Origin: Nostoc sp. CENA543
GTDB taxonomy: Bacteria > Cyanobacteriota > Cyanobacteriia > Cyanobacteriales > Nostocaceae
Length of the DNA: 64,000 nt
Assembly: GCF_002896875.1 (NCBI RefSeq)
Contig: NZ_CP023278.1
Span: 5,836,501 to 5,900,500 of the forward strand
Reading direction: 5' to 3'
Shown in pieces: positions 51,201-59,767 of this stretch. Position 1 is the stretch's first letter. Each line of letters starts with the position of its first letter. Both the position numbers and the translations under genes were made by a program. Under the pieces are notes generated by a model that saw nothing but the letters and a program-made list of their open reading frames with translations, was not told where the DNA came from and searched no databases.

Positions 51201-52712
51201 TTATTCATTCTCAAAAGAGCTAACATCTGAGCTTTTGGGATAGTGTTTTTTATCTTCTGACAACTTCTCCACTGGATAAATATCAGGACAAACTGATGCA
51301 CCATGTTCATGAACATCAATTCCCAGGCGATCGCCTTCTGAATTAACCCGTAAGTGTCCCAAGGCTTTGAGAGAGCCGAACATCAAAAAGCTAAAAGCAA
51401 CTGTAAAGACTGCGATCGCTACTACCCCTAAAAGTTGTATCCCTAATAGTTCAATCCCACCCCCTAACAATAAGCCTGCTTTTTTATTCAAAGTTAGTTC
51501 CGGCTGTCCTAAAAAACCCACAGCGAGAGTTCCCATCATGCCGTTAATTCCATGTACGGAAAAGGCAGAAACAGGATCATCAATTTGCAGTGACTCAATT
51601 AGATCAATCCCCTGCACTAACAAAATGCCAGATGTTAACCCAATCAATACCGCCGCCCAGGGTGCAACATAAGCACAAGCAGCTGTAATCGCTACTAAGC
51701 CACTTAACGCACCATTTAGGCAATACTCTAAATGCCATTTTTGAGTACGGATGTACTGATAAATCATGGCTGTGAGTGCGCCTGCACCACCAGCCAGTGT
51801 AGTGTTGACTGTCACTAAGCCAATTAATCCTGTGTTACTTGTACCCAGGGTTGAACCAGGGTTAAAGCCATACCAGCCAAACCACAAAATCATTGTTCCC
51901 AAGGTTGCTAACCCCAGGTTATGGGCTGGTGGTGGTGATCCCCAAGCTGAACGTCCAGGACGTGGCCCCAACAAATATGCCCCAACTAAAGCCGTCCAAC
52001 CTCCCACGCAATGCACAACAGAACTACCAGCAAAGTCATGATAGCTGAGTTTAGATAACCACCCATTCACATTCCAAGCCCAATGGACAATCATGGGATA
52101 ACTAAATGCTCCCATGACAGCACTGTAAATTAAGTTGCCAATGAAGTCAGTTCTACCCAACATCGCACCGGTAGTGATAGTGCTGGCAGTTGCAGCAAAA
52201 GCAAACTGGAAGAAGAACAAAGTATAGTTATTGATTAGAGCCTTAGAGCCAGGCACACCCATCGGATAAACACCATCACTATTAGGAATTTGGCTCAAAA
52301 AGAAAGTGTCTATACCTAACAAACCCCCGACACTCGTACCGTAGGCAATACCAAATCCTATTGCCCACCAAACCAAGATAGTGACAGCTGCATCAATAAA
52401 GTTTTCTACCAGGGCGTTAACTACACCTCTTTGTCGAGAAAAACCAGCTTCCAACATAGCAAAGCCAGCTTGCATAAAGAATACTAAGAATCCCGTAATG
52501 AGTACCCAGATAGTGTCTATCGAGAATCTTAAGGCCTCGATTTTTTCTCCCCCAGAGGATAAATTAGCACTATCTGTTGCTTGCACAACGGTAGGGGCAA
52601 AGATTGCCAAGATCATTGAACCGATCGCTAACACGATGATGCGTTGCCAAGGTCGAATACGCTTATTCATTAGCTCAATATTTTTCCTGCTTGAAAAGCG
52701 ATGATTGATCAT
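51201..52712 (-). CDS. amt: ammonium transporter (Amt family), copy 3
   Basis: 503 residues to the first ATG. A start at 52670 (MNKRIRPWQRIIVLAIG) would give a better signal peptide and has AGGA 14 nt upstream. IDTIWVLITGFLVFFMQAGF and MLEAGFSRQRGVVNALVEN mark the AMT1-like type, close to copy 2. LGTMILWFGWYGFNPGSTLG and FSVHGINGMMGTLA are conserved pore and fold segments. The C-tail (LRVNSEGDRLGIDVHEHGAS) is present. A perfect inverted repeat (52722-52749) lies just before it. Confidence 0.93.
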   Translation of the reverse strand: MINHRFSSRKNIELMNKRIRPWQRIIVLAIGSMILAIFAPTVVQATDSANLSSGGEKIEALRFSIDTIWVLITGFLVFFMQAGFAMLEAGFSRQRGVVNALVENFIDAAVTILVWWAIGFGIAYGTSVGGLLGIDTFFLSQIPNSDGVYPMGVPGSKALINNYTLFFFQFAFAATASTITTGAMLGRTDFIGNLIYSAVMGAFSYPMIVHWAWNVNGWLSKLSYHDFAGSSVVHCVGGWTALVGAYLLGPRPGRSAWGSPPPAHNLGLATLGTMILWFGWYGFNPGSTLGTSNTGLIGLVTVNTTLAGGAGALTAMIYQYIRTQKWHLEYCLNGALSGLVAITAACAYVAPWAAVLIGLTSGILLVQGIDLIESLQIDDPVSAFSVHGINGMMGTLAVGFLGQPELTLNKKAGLLLGGGIELLGIQLLGVVAIAVFTVAFSFLMFGSLKALGHLRVNSEGDRLGIDVHEHGASVCPDIYPVEKLSEDKKHYPKSSDVSSFENE

Positions 52713-52721
52713 GGTAGCAGA

Positions 52722-52749
52722 CTGATCAAAACTCTTTGATTTTGATCAG
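52722..52749. promoter_or_regulatory. inverted repeat upstream of amt copy 3
   Basis: CTGATCAAAA and TTTTGATCAG are perfect 10-bp arms with an 8-nt spacer, 10 bp before the first possible amt start. It could be an operator or a leader hairpin. Confidence 0.5.
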
Positions 52750-53106
52750 CAAATCTAGCGATCTAGTTTTCCCTAACACTGCATCTATTTTTTGCTCTTC
52801 TCCACTCCATTTCTTTGATAGAACACAGAACAGACAGCAGCTAAAATCTACTGCATATGATTTCTTCTTGAATAAATTGCATTTTATAGTGTTTTAATTA
52901 CAACATTAGTTCTGTATTCTAAAATACATTTTTATTATTTTTTCAGAGAATTTAACTAAAAATTAAGCCCAGTCTATGAAAGAAATACCTTACTGCGAGC
53001 GCGATTCAGTCATATCCACAGGTCACTCATCCAAATTCTATGAAATTAAAATACAAAATATTAAGAATATTAAATGATGATTCGCCAAGTGCTGGTGATT
53101 AGCAAC

Positions 53107-53150
53107 TAGATTATAGCTAAGTGTATAAGACTACACTTAGCTATAATCTA
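53107..53150. repeat. 19-bp perfect stem-loop
   Basis: TAGATTATAGCTAAGTGTA pairs with its full reverse complement around TAAGAC. It sits 30 bp past the DUF177 stop (minus strand). No T-run follows, so it may be an mRNA 3' end structure or a small repeat element. Confidence 0.75.
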
Positions 53151-53179
53151 GGATCATTTATGCACCTGTTTTTTTGTAC

Positions 53180-53686
53180 TTATCCTGGTAGTTGCTTCTT
53201 CAGAGCCTCTAAACTAGCCCAACGGCTATCAACGGGTTTGTCTAAACTCTCGCCTGCCGAATTGAGAATCCCTGGACAGTTTAAATCACATAACTGACGC
53301 TGCGGCAATTCTAAGCACATCTGCTCATATAACCATTCACTGGGATGGAAATAACCGTTGGGTGATAGAGTTTCCACTAAATCTTCCATCGCCACTTCCC
53401 TTTCTAAAGGCAAGTTCTGCTCTTGATTTACGGCTTCATCTAACCAAATTACTTCTTGAGCATTCACCACTAAACGGTGATTATATTGCTGTAAGCAACG
53501 ATTACAGGTACAAGTAACAATAGTTTCTGCCTGCGCTGAAACATCTAAATAATTACCATGATGCTGCACGCGGACGCGACCGCGAACTGGTGTTAACGTA
53601 TCTAGCCCAGGTAGAAATTCTTTAACTTGAATTTCCTCTGTACGCTCCGGTGCTTTAGTTAGCTGCGGAATAAAAATTGCGTCCAT
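53180..53686 (-). CDS. YceD/DUF177 family protein
   Basis: A 168-residue protein of the YceD family, linked to 23S rRNA metabolism and normally encoded beside rpmF in other bacteria. VTCTCNRCLQQYNHRL and LCDLNCPGI provide conserved cysteine pairs. IEVQVKEFLPGL-like N-terminus (TEEIQVKEFLPGLDTLTPVR). It lies at the end of the rpmH-yidC group. Confidence 0.85.
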   Translation of the reverse strand: MDAIFIPQLTKAPERTEEIQVKEFLPGLDTLTPVRGRVRVQHHGNYLDVSAQAETIVTCTCNRCLQQYNHRLVVNAQEVIWLDEAVNQEQNLPLEREVAMEDLVETLSPNGYFHPSEWLYEQMCLELPQRQLCDLNCPGILNSAGESLDKPVDSRWASLEALKKQLPG

Positions 53687-53796
53687 AGGATTTGTGAAAC
53701 ATCATCACGAAAATTTATGTTGATCATCAGCAATCCTGCTGATAATCCATATATAGTTTAGCTCTTAACAAGAATATTCTGTACTGCTTCAACTGT

Positions 53797-54315
53797 TTAG
53801 GGTTCAAAGCCCACAGGACGAACAACTAAATGCCGATGGGGTTCTTTGCCACGACTAAAGGTTTCTATATCAGTTAATTCTTGAAACAAGGTGTGGACAA
53901 AGCGTCTTTCCGCAGAACTGAGGGATCTAATTTCCACTTCTTGACCTGTGGAACGGACTTGTACAGCTACGGCTTCCGCTATTGCTTGAATTTCAGCTTG
54001 TCTTTTCACTCGATAGCCATTCAATTCCACAGTGTAAGAGGCTTGTCCGGCTTCTGATTGGTTGATGTTCAGCGTGGAATTAGCCAGATATTGAATTGCA
54101 TCCAACACTGAACCGTCAGCACCAATCAGAACGCCTATTTGCTCTGGGGTAAGGTTGGTTTCGTCAATTGTCAACCAGTAGCTATCTATGGCTGGGGAAT
54201 CTTCTTCTAGAGAATGAGGCGTTTCTACACTACCTCTAATCTCTGTTGATATCCCCGTGAGTTCCAGCAGTGATTTTAACCACTGCTGACCTCGCTGCAT
54301 GGGAATATTGCTCAT
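53797..54315 (-). CDS. Jag/KhpB-like KH-R3H RNA-binding protein
   Basis: A 172-residue protein with a KH domain (LTPEQIGVLIGADGSVLDAI with GADG as the GxxG loop) and a C-terminal R3H domain (LSSAERRFVHTLFQELTDIE, TFSRGKEPHRHLVVRP). This is the SpoIIIJ-associated Jag family, here 3 bp downstream of yidC as usual. It probably binds RNA; the cellular role in cyanobacteria is not set. Confidence 0.92.
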   Translation of the reverse strand: MSNIPMQRGQQWLKSLLELTGISTEIRGSVETPHSLEEDSPAIDSYWLTIDETNLTPEQIGVLIGADGSVLDAIQYLANSTLNINQSEAGQASYTVELNGYRVKRQAEIQAIAEAVAVQVRSTGQEVEIRSLSSAERRFVHTLFQELTDIETFSRGKEPHRHLVVRPVGFEP

Positions 54316-54318
54316 CTA

Positions 54319-55461
54319 TTAACCTGTGGTCTTTTTCTTGGAACTTTTTGGCTCAAAAGGTAAGGTCTTTTGTGCCGCCACCGCTTGTTTTTCTTGGGTG
54401 TCTACGATTTTTTGTAGTTCCTCTGGTAAGGGTTCACGAGAGAGGATGTAAGTTTGCAGGGTTTGGAAGATATTTCCAATCACCATGTACATCAAAACCC
54501 CAGCCGGCAAGGGGAAGAACAAGAACATCCCAGAGAAGATTACAGGGGTGACTTTGTTAACTGTATCCTGTTGGGGATTGCCACCACTAGAGTTCTGCCC
54601 AGAAAGCATTTGGCTGACGTAGAGGCTAATACCAAAGAAAATAATCATCGCCACAATATCCCAGTGGACTGTTCCGTCTGGGTCAATTGCTCCGACTCTA
54701 CCCAAGGCATCAATGAACAGGAAGCCTTTATCTGCGGCTAAACCAGGAATTGTCCCTTGAATGGTGACATCGCCTGGCTGTAGAGCTTCTATGTTGCCCT
54801 CTGCATCGATTTTGATTCTGTCTTCCCCTTTGGTAATTTTCCATTCGGGGATTAACTTGGTGTCTGGGTGTTCTGCCAGCAGTGCTGGGAATGGCTTACC
54901 TTCAAGGGTTTGGTATTGAATCTTGGTGTTTTCCCCTACTGTTAACTTGTTACCACTAGGGAGAATCGCTGTAACTTTGACGTGTTCTCCATCAGCCACA
55001 TAAATGTTCTGAGGAGGAGTCACAAAGGCTTGGGGTTGAATTCGTTCGATTTGTTCGGCGGGGAGGATTTGCAGGTTAACAGAATAGTTAACTCCCGCAA
55101 ATGGTGAACCCCTCAAAGTAGCAAATAGTGCTAACAGGACTGGCATTTGCAGTAAGAGTGGCAAACATCCTGCTAAGGGGTTGCCAAATTCCTTCTGCAC
55201 GTTCATCATTTCTTCCTGCTGCTTTTGCGGGTCGTCCTTGTAACGTTCTTTAACTTCCGCCATCCGCTTTTGCATCAGAGGTTGTACAATTCGCATCCGC
55301 CGCATACTGCGAATTGAACCAGCACTCAGGGGGTAGAGCGCGAAGCGGATTATCAATGTCAAGGCAACGATCGCCAATCCATAGCTAGGCACAATACTAT
55401 AGAACAAGTCTATGATTGGCAGCATGACGTTGTTTGAGAGAAACCCGATACCAAAATCCAT
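54319..55461 (-). CDS. yidC: membrane protein insertase YidC/Oxa1
   Basis: A 380-residue insertase acting in the thylakoid and plasma membranes. [20 protein letters not shown] and [20 protein letters not shown] are hallmark segments, then [21 protein letters not shown] ~100-residue loop inserted before the later helices is common in cyanobacterial forms. The C-terminus is basic (KSSKKKTTG), fitting ribosome contact. Confidence 0.95.
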   Translation of the reverse strand: MDFGIGFLSNNVMLPIIDLFYSIVPSYGLAIVALTLIIRFALYPLSAGSIRSMRRMRIVQPLMQKRMAEVKERYKDDPQKQQEEMMNVQKEFGNPLAGCLPLLLQMPVLLALFATLRGSPFAGVNYSVNLQILPAEQIERIQPQAFVTPPQNIYVADGEHVKVTAILPSGNKLTVGENTKIQYQTLEGKPFPALLAEHPDTKLIPEWKITKGEDRIKIDAEGNIEALQPGDVTIQGTIPGLAADKGFLFIDALGRVGAIDPDGTVHWDIVAMIIFFGISLYVSQMLSGQNSSGGNPQQDTVNKVTPVIFSGMFLFFPLPAGVLMYMVIGNIFQTLQTYILSREPLPEELQKIVDTQEKQAVAAQKTLPFEPKSSKKKTTG

Positions 55462-55544
55462 TATTCTGAATTCAACCTGAGTTACTGTAAATTGATCTGA
55501 ATCTAATTTATCTAAAAAAGGGAGAGTAGGGAGTAGGTAGTTGT

Positions 55545-55577
55545 GAGTGCTGAGTGCTGAGTGCTGAGTGTTGAGTG
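55545..55577. repeat. heptamer tandem repeat (GAGTGCT)
   Basis: Four to five GAGTGCT/GAGTGTT units between yidC and the PH-domain gene. Confidence 0.85.
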
Positions 55578-55633
55578 AAATTTCTCACTCTGCACTTGAT
55601 CCTCTTGACTCAACACTAATTTTTCCCTGTTCT

Positions 55634-56017
55634 CTACTGGGGTGTGTATTGAGGATTTTTGGCAGCAATTCTTTCGTTGATGTAGTCGTAAACTTCACGA
55701 AAATTAGGGATTGCCCGCATTTCTAAACGGCTACCATTTCTTAAGGTGACTACCATGTCTCCCCAAATACCGACTCCACGGGGAACTTTGACAATTTTGA
55801 CAATTTCTGAGTAAATTACGTCAGAGCGATCGCGTCCCATCCAGCCACCCATAACAGATATTCTGCGATCGGTGATGCGGTAACGTAACCACAAGGCTCT
55901 CACTATTGCACCAACTGTAAGTGGTATACCAACCACAGTAAAGCCAATCAGGATATTTAAAATTAAATCCCCAATGTGGGGGCCGCCTTCATAATAAACT
56001 TCTTCACGAATGCCCAT
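55634..56017 (-). CDS. bacterial PH-domain (bPH2) membrane protein
   Basis: A 127-residue protein with one or two membrane segments (LILNILIGFTVVGIPLTVGA) followed by a PH-like domain (RITDRRISVMGGWMGRDRSD, VVTLRNGSRLEMRAIP). This gene regularly sits between rnpA and yidC in cyanobacteria. Its 5' end overlaps the 3' end of rnpA by 14 bp. Function unknown, probably linked to membrane protein biogenesis. Confidence 0.88.
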   Translation of the reverse strand: MGIREEVYYEGGPHIGDLILNILIGFTVVGIPLTVGAIVRALWLRYRITDRRISVMGGWMGRDRSDVIYSEIVKIVKVPRGVGIWGDMVVTLRNGSRLEMRAIPNFREVYDYINERIAAKNPQYTPQ

Positions 56018-56426
56018 TTAATACCTCGGCTTTTGCCAACAACTGCTCTAATTCTTGCAGAAATTGTTGGCTTCCGCACTCATCTCCTGCTGCTGTTGGT
56101 TTGACAATTAACACCAATCTCCATCCTGGTGCTATTTTCGGCAACAGTTGTTGCAATGCTGCCGTAATTTGACGCTTGATGCGGTTACGCACCACTGCTT
56201 TTTTACTCACTTTTGTGCTAACTGAAATGCCTATTTTCGTACTGGTGAGATGGTGGCATTCAGTCCCTATAGAGTTTTTAGGGGCAGTAGCCAAAGAAGA
56301 CTCTTTGGCAGATGACGGTTTCAAAGCTCTCAAAGTTAAATGAGAACTGTATCGCCGCATTCCTTCTCGGAAAACTGCCTGAAAATCTTGACGGGATTTT
56401 AATCGATGTGCTTTCGGCAAGGCCAC
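56004..56426 (-). CDS. rnpA: ribonuclease P protein component
   Basis: A 140-residue basic protein: LPKAHRLKSRQDFQAVFREG, VSKKAVVRNRIKRQITAALQ (RNR motif) and WRLVLIVKP. It assists the RNase P RNA in 5' tRNA processing. An extra ~30-residue Ser/Thr-rich insert (ALKPSSAKESSLATAPKNSI) sits in the middle. It is 13 bp downstream of rpmH, the usual order. Confidence 0.94.
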   Translation of the reverse strand: MALPKAHRLKSRQDFQAVFREGMRRYSSHLTLRALKPSSAKESSLATAPKNSIGTECHHLTSTKIGISVSTKVSKKAVVRNRIKRQITAALQQLLPKIAPGWRLVLIVKPTAAGDECGSQQFLQELEQLLAKAEVLNGHS

Positions 56427-56439
56427 AGCTTAAAATGCC

Positions 56440-56574
56440 CTAAACGGTCAAACGATGCCGTCCTCTTCTTCTTCTAGCTCTGATGACGTTTCTACCATCA
56501 GGGGTTCGCATTCTGGCACGAAAGCCGGAAGTTCTTTTTCTCTTGCGGTTAGTTCCGCCCAGAGTTCTTTGCAT
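56440..56574 (-). CDS. rpmH: 50S ribosomal protein L34
   Basis: A 44-residue highly basic protein: [20 protein letters not shown], then [19 protein letters not shown] and HRLTV. Start ATG at 56574 with GAGGAG just upstream; stop TAG at 56440-56442. It heads the rpmH-rnpA-PH-yidC-jag-DUF177 group, all on the minus strand with small spacers. Confidence 0.95.
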   Translation of the reverse strand: MQRTLGGTNRKRKRTSGFRARMRTPDGRNVIRARRRRGRHRLTV

Positions 56575-56629
56575 ACTATTCTCCTCGTAGGTGATTTTTA
56601 TAAAAAGTCACAATCTAAAAATATATCAT

Positions 56630-56666
56630 AGTCATTAGTCATTAGTCATTAGTCATTAGTCAATAG
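56630..56666. repeat. heptamer tandem repeat (AGTCATT)
   Basis: Five AGTCATT/AGTCAAT units in the region upstream of rpmH. Confidence 0.85.
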
Positions 56667-56759
56667 TTTAGAGATGGCTTATGGTACTTTTGTACGAGTG
56701 AGTTTAAACAAGCTATCTGTTTTTCAACGTGAGTATCTACCAAAACTCGCCCCTACTCA

Positions 56760-56852
56760 CTGTTGACTATTGATTGTTGACTATTGATTGTTGACTATTG
56801 ATTGTTGACTATTGACTATTGACTATTGACTATTGACTAATGACTATTGACT
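56760..56852. repeat. heptamer tandem repeat array (TGTTGAC/TATTGAC)
   Basis: About a dozen 7-bp units (TGTTGAC, TATTGAT, TATTGAC, TAATGAC). It ends at the 3' end of the DUF2808 gene, directly next to its stop codon. Confidence 0.85.
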
Positions 56853-56854
56853 AA

Positions 56855-57364
56855 TTAACTAATTGTCAAAATCCAAGAACCGATGTAGCGCAGTAATGGT
56901 AAATCTCCTGGAGAGAGAATTTGACAGTTGAAATAATATGTACCGCCAGAGGATGGATTGCGAACGTTGGAAAATACTAACTCGACTCTGCTACCTGCTG
57001 GTACGGGTTCTTCGGGGAAAATTTCAATTAAACCGCTTTCTTTATTCCATTTGACTTCCGAAAGGGGGACTTTCTTTCCTCTAACTCTGACTTCAATTTT
57101 TTTAGTATCAAAACTACCTTTGTAGTAGTTAGGATAAGTCACAGCAAATTGCGCTGCTGCTAGTTTCATGTTTTGGGCGGGAATTCTCAGTATGTATCTA
57201 TCTATGCTACTTGTCTGTCCGCCAAAGTCTAAACGGAAGGGTAGCTGGTTTTCCCGCTTAACGCCGCTAAACAGTACAAATCCTTGACCTTGTGCCAATA
57301 CCATAGTCGGTAAGCCAGTAAGTACACAGCCAGTCAAGGCTAAAACGGAAAGTAAACGGCGCAT
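56855..57364 (-). CDS. DUF2808 family exported protein
   Basis: 169 residues from MRRLLSVLALTG, which has GGAGGAG just upstream (the frame to 57439 is not preferred). A signal peptide ends near TMVLAQGQG. The mature part (FRLDFGGQTSSIDRYILRIP, AAAQFAVTYPNYYKGSFDTK) is the cyanobacterial DUF2808 family, probably periplasmic and beta-rich. Function unknown. Its stop lies next to a heptamer repeat array. Confidence 0.85.
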   Translation of the reverse strand: MRRLLSVLALTGCVLTGLPTMVLAQGQGFVLFSGVKRENQLPFRLDFGGQTSSIDRYILRIPAQNMKLAAAQFAVTYPNYYKGSFDTKKIEVRVRGKKVPLSEVKWNKESGLIEIFPEEPVPAGSRVELVFSNVRNPSSGGTYYFNCQILSPGDLPLLRYIGSWILTIS

Positions 57365-58209
57365 AATTCTAACTCCTCCACCAGAGAATGATGTGTAATT
57401 GGGGTTTTCGTAACTAAACTTTACTATTGCTTTGCTCAAAAAAGACGTAACTTAGTAAGGAAAGTGCCTTTTACGTGCAGAGGACTAGAGATAAGACAGG
57501 GAAGAAGGCAAAAGATGTTTCTGATATTGCAGCTTTGTAACTCAATCTAGTCAGTAAATTTATCTATTCTATGGGTATTGTAACATCCATTCATAATTGG
57601 TCATTTAGCACCAAATCTCATTGTTAAGTACGAATATTCTGCTTTTATCTCTATATTTCTGGACTCTAAGTTTTAAATCCATACAAATACTGTAGAGATT
57701 TTGATTGTGTTGCTAAATATGTATAAGTGTATCTTAATTTAGGTTTTTTGTTATAAAAATTGAGCGATGTAATTAGCGATCGCCTGTTAAGTTGGGATAA
57801 GTTGATCAAAATAGACTCACAGATTAATCAATAATCATTGAAAACTATTGCCAAAATACCGAAATCAATAATTAAAGTTTTGTTGCAGATTGCGAGATGT
57901 CATCAAAACGAGAATTTTCCATTTCAGATCCCTAAAAAAAACTAAAGACATCGAGATAAAATTGCAGATTAAAACTAAGATTTGCACTAAGTAAAGCAAT
58001 TGGTATCTATCAGTAAAGGTTAAGATTTGTCAGCATTAAAGTTGAACTTAATCTGGCATAAAGGTAGGAAATAAAGGGAAGTTAAGGTTTTAATTCTAAC
58101 AAAAAAGCCACAACTTATAGTTGAAGGCAGTAGTTATGATTTAAATCCATAGTTAATTGCAACAGTTGCAGATTGTGCAGAGATTAGGTATTTATCTCCA
58201 GGAGATTTC
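57365..58209. other. long intergenic region before pntAA
   Basis: About 845 bp between divergent genes, with one HIP1-like site (GCGATCGC near 57777). It is AT-rich. It should hold the pnt promoter, but none was pinned down, and no ORF looks real. Confidence 0.5.
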
Positions 58210-59367
58210 ATGAAAATAGCAGTTGCTAAAGAAATAGAAGTTTGTGAACGGCGTGTAGCATTAAATCCTGATACCGTTGGGCGATTAGTTAAGCAAGGTT
58301 TGGAAGTTTGGGTGGAAGCAGGCGCAGGAGAAAGATCATTTTTCAGTGATGCAGCCTATGCAGCCGCAGGAGCTAAAATTATTGAGCATCCTGAACAATT
58401 ATGGGGCGAAGCCGATATTTTATTGAAAGTTAGTCCTCCTCAAACACGAGAAGACGGGCGTGCAGAAGTTGACTTTATGCACGAAGGGGCGGTGTTAATT
58501 AGCTTTCTGAATCCTTTAGGAAACCCAGTCGTAGCGCAGCAGTTAGCTAATCGGCGGGTAACGGCTTTGAGTATGGAGTTAATTCCACGCACCACTAGGG
58601 CGCAAAGTATGGATGCTTTATCTTCTCAAGCTTCCTTGGCGGGTTATAAATCAGTGTTAATTGCTGCCGCCGCCTTACCGAAATATTTTCCGATGCTGAC
58701 AACAGCCGCAGGCACAATTGCCCCAGCCAAAGTATTTATTATGGGGGCTGGTGTGGCAGGATTACAAGCGATCGCCACTGCTAGACGTTTGGGTGCAGTG
58801 GTAGAAGCCTTTGATATTCGTCCGGCTGTCAAAGAGGAAGTGCAAAGTTTAGGCGCGAAATTCGTAGAAGTGCAGCTAGAAGAAGAAACAACCGCCGCCG
58901 GTGGTTACGCCAAGGAAATCTCAGAAGCTAGCAGACAACGTACCCAAGAAGTTGTCACCGAACATATCAAAAATGCGGATGTAGTAATTACTACTGCCCA
59001 AGTACCAGGGAAAAAAGCACCACTGCTAGTGACTGCGGAAATGGTAGCACAGATGAAACCTGGTTCTGTGATTGTCGATTTAGCCGCCGAACAAGGTGGA
59101 AACTGTGCTTGTACTGATCCTGGTAGAGATATTGTCTGGAATGGTGTCACTATTATCGGGCCGATTAATCTCCCTTCATCCATGCCAGTCCACGCCAGCC
59201 AACTCTATGCCAAGAACTTGACATCTTTGTTGCAACTCTTGATTAAAGACAAAGCATTAAATGTAGATTTTGCTGACGACATCATTGATGCAGCCTGCAT
59301 CACCCACGCTGGAGAAATTCGCAATCAACGCGTTAAAGATGCGCTACAAGATGCAGTGTTGAGGTAA
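58210..59367 (+). CDS. pntAA: NAD(P) transhydrogenase subunit alpha part 1
   Basis: A 385-residue NAD(H)-binding domain I protein: MKIAVAKEIEVCERRVALNP, RTTRAQSMDALSSQASLAGY and VFIMGAGVAGLQAIATARRL, with the RQD-loop-like segment and the mobile loop region (DIVWNGVTIIGPINLPSSMP). The proton-pumping transhydrogenase converts NADH and NADP+ to NADPH. CAGGAG lies 6-7 bp before the start. First gene of pntAA-pntAB-pntB. Confidence 0.96.
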   Translation: MKIAVAKEIEVCERRVALNPDTVGRLVKQGLEVWVEAGAGERSFFSDAAYAAAGAKIIEHPEQLWGEADILLKVSPPQTREDGRAEVDFMHEGAVLISFLNPLGNPVVAQQLANRRVTALSMELIPRTTRAQSMDALSSQASLAGYKSVLIAAAALPKYFPMLTTAAGTIAPAKVFIMGAGVAGLQAIATARRLGAVVEAFDIRPAVKEEVQSLGAKFVEVQLEEETTAAGGYAKEISEASRQRTQEVVTEHIKNADVVITTAQVPGKKAPLLVTAEMVAQMKPGSVIVDLAAEQGGNCACTDPGRDIVWNGVTIIGPINLPSSMPVHASQLYAKNLTSLLQLLIKDKALNVDFADDIIDAACITHAGEIRNQRVKDALQDAVLR

Positions 59368-59416
59368 CGGGAATAGGGCATGGGGCATGGGGCATTGGGC
59401 ATTGGATGAACATCTC

Positions 59417-59456
59417 ACCCCTAAACCCTTACACCTTTATACCCTTACACCCCTAA
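59417..59456. repeat. C-rich tandem repeat (CCCTTACACC units)
   Basis: Imperfect units in the spacer between pntAA and pntAB, same type as at 42751 and 48353. Confidence 0.75.
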
Positions 59457-59473
59457 AAAATAAGGAGATTGCA

Positions 59474-59767
59474 ATGACAGAGGCATTAATTGCGGCTTTG
59501 TTTGTATTTGTATTGTCATCTTTCATCGGTTTTGAAGTCATCAATAAAATCCCACCAACGTTACATACTCCCCTGATGTCAGGCTCAAATGCCATTTCGG
59601 GGATTGCTGTGATTGGGGCGATAGTCGCAGCCGGAGAAAGAAGCACCAATCTATCTGTAATTCTCGGTTTAATTGCGGTGATATTAGCGACAGTCAACGT
59701 CGTTGGTGGCTTTCTGGTGACTGACAGAATGTTGCAAATGTTCAAGAAAAAGGAGGTTAAAGCGTGA
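59474..59767 (+). CDS. pntAB: NAD(P) transhydrogenase subunit alpha part 2
   Basis: 97 residues from MTEALIAALFVFVLSSF, with AAGGAG 7 bp upstream; the longer frame from 59387 is repeat DNA. It has three to four membrane helices (GSNAISGIAVIGAIVAAG, LGLIAVILATVNVVGGFLVT). It forms part of the proton channel. It overlaps pntB by 4 bp. Confidence 0.95.
   Translation: MTEALIAALFVFVLSSFIGFEVINKIPPTLHTPLMSGSNAISGIAVIGAIVAAGERSTNLSVILGLIAVILATVNVVGGFLVTDRMLQMFKKKEVKA

Larger units (their letters stand above)
52713..53179. other. intergenic region between amt copy 3 and DUF177
   Basis: 467 bp. It contains the inverted repeat at 52722-52749 near the amt start and the 19-bp perfect stem-loop at 53107-53150; the rest is AT-rich with no gene. 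Confidence 0.55.

Noticed and set aside
53805-53825. TTCAAA-type sequence resembling a tRNA T-arm
   Set aside because: Lies inside the jag coding region, and no cloverleaf can be built. No tRNA or rRNA gene was found in the window.
56760-56852. Heptamer repeat arrays as possible CRISPR
   Set aside because: Units are 7 bp, contiguous and without spacers; no cas genes are nearby.
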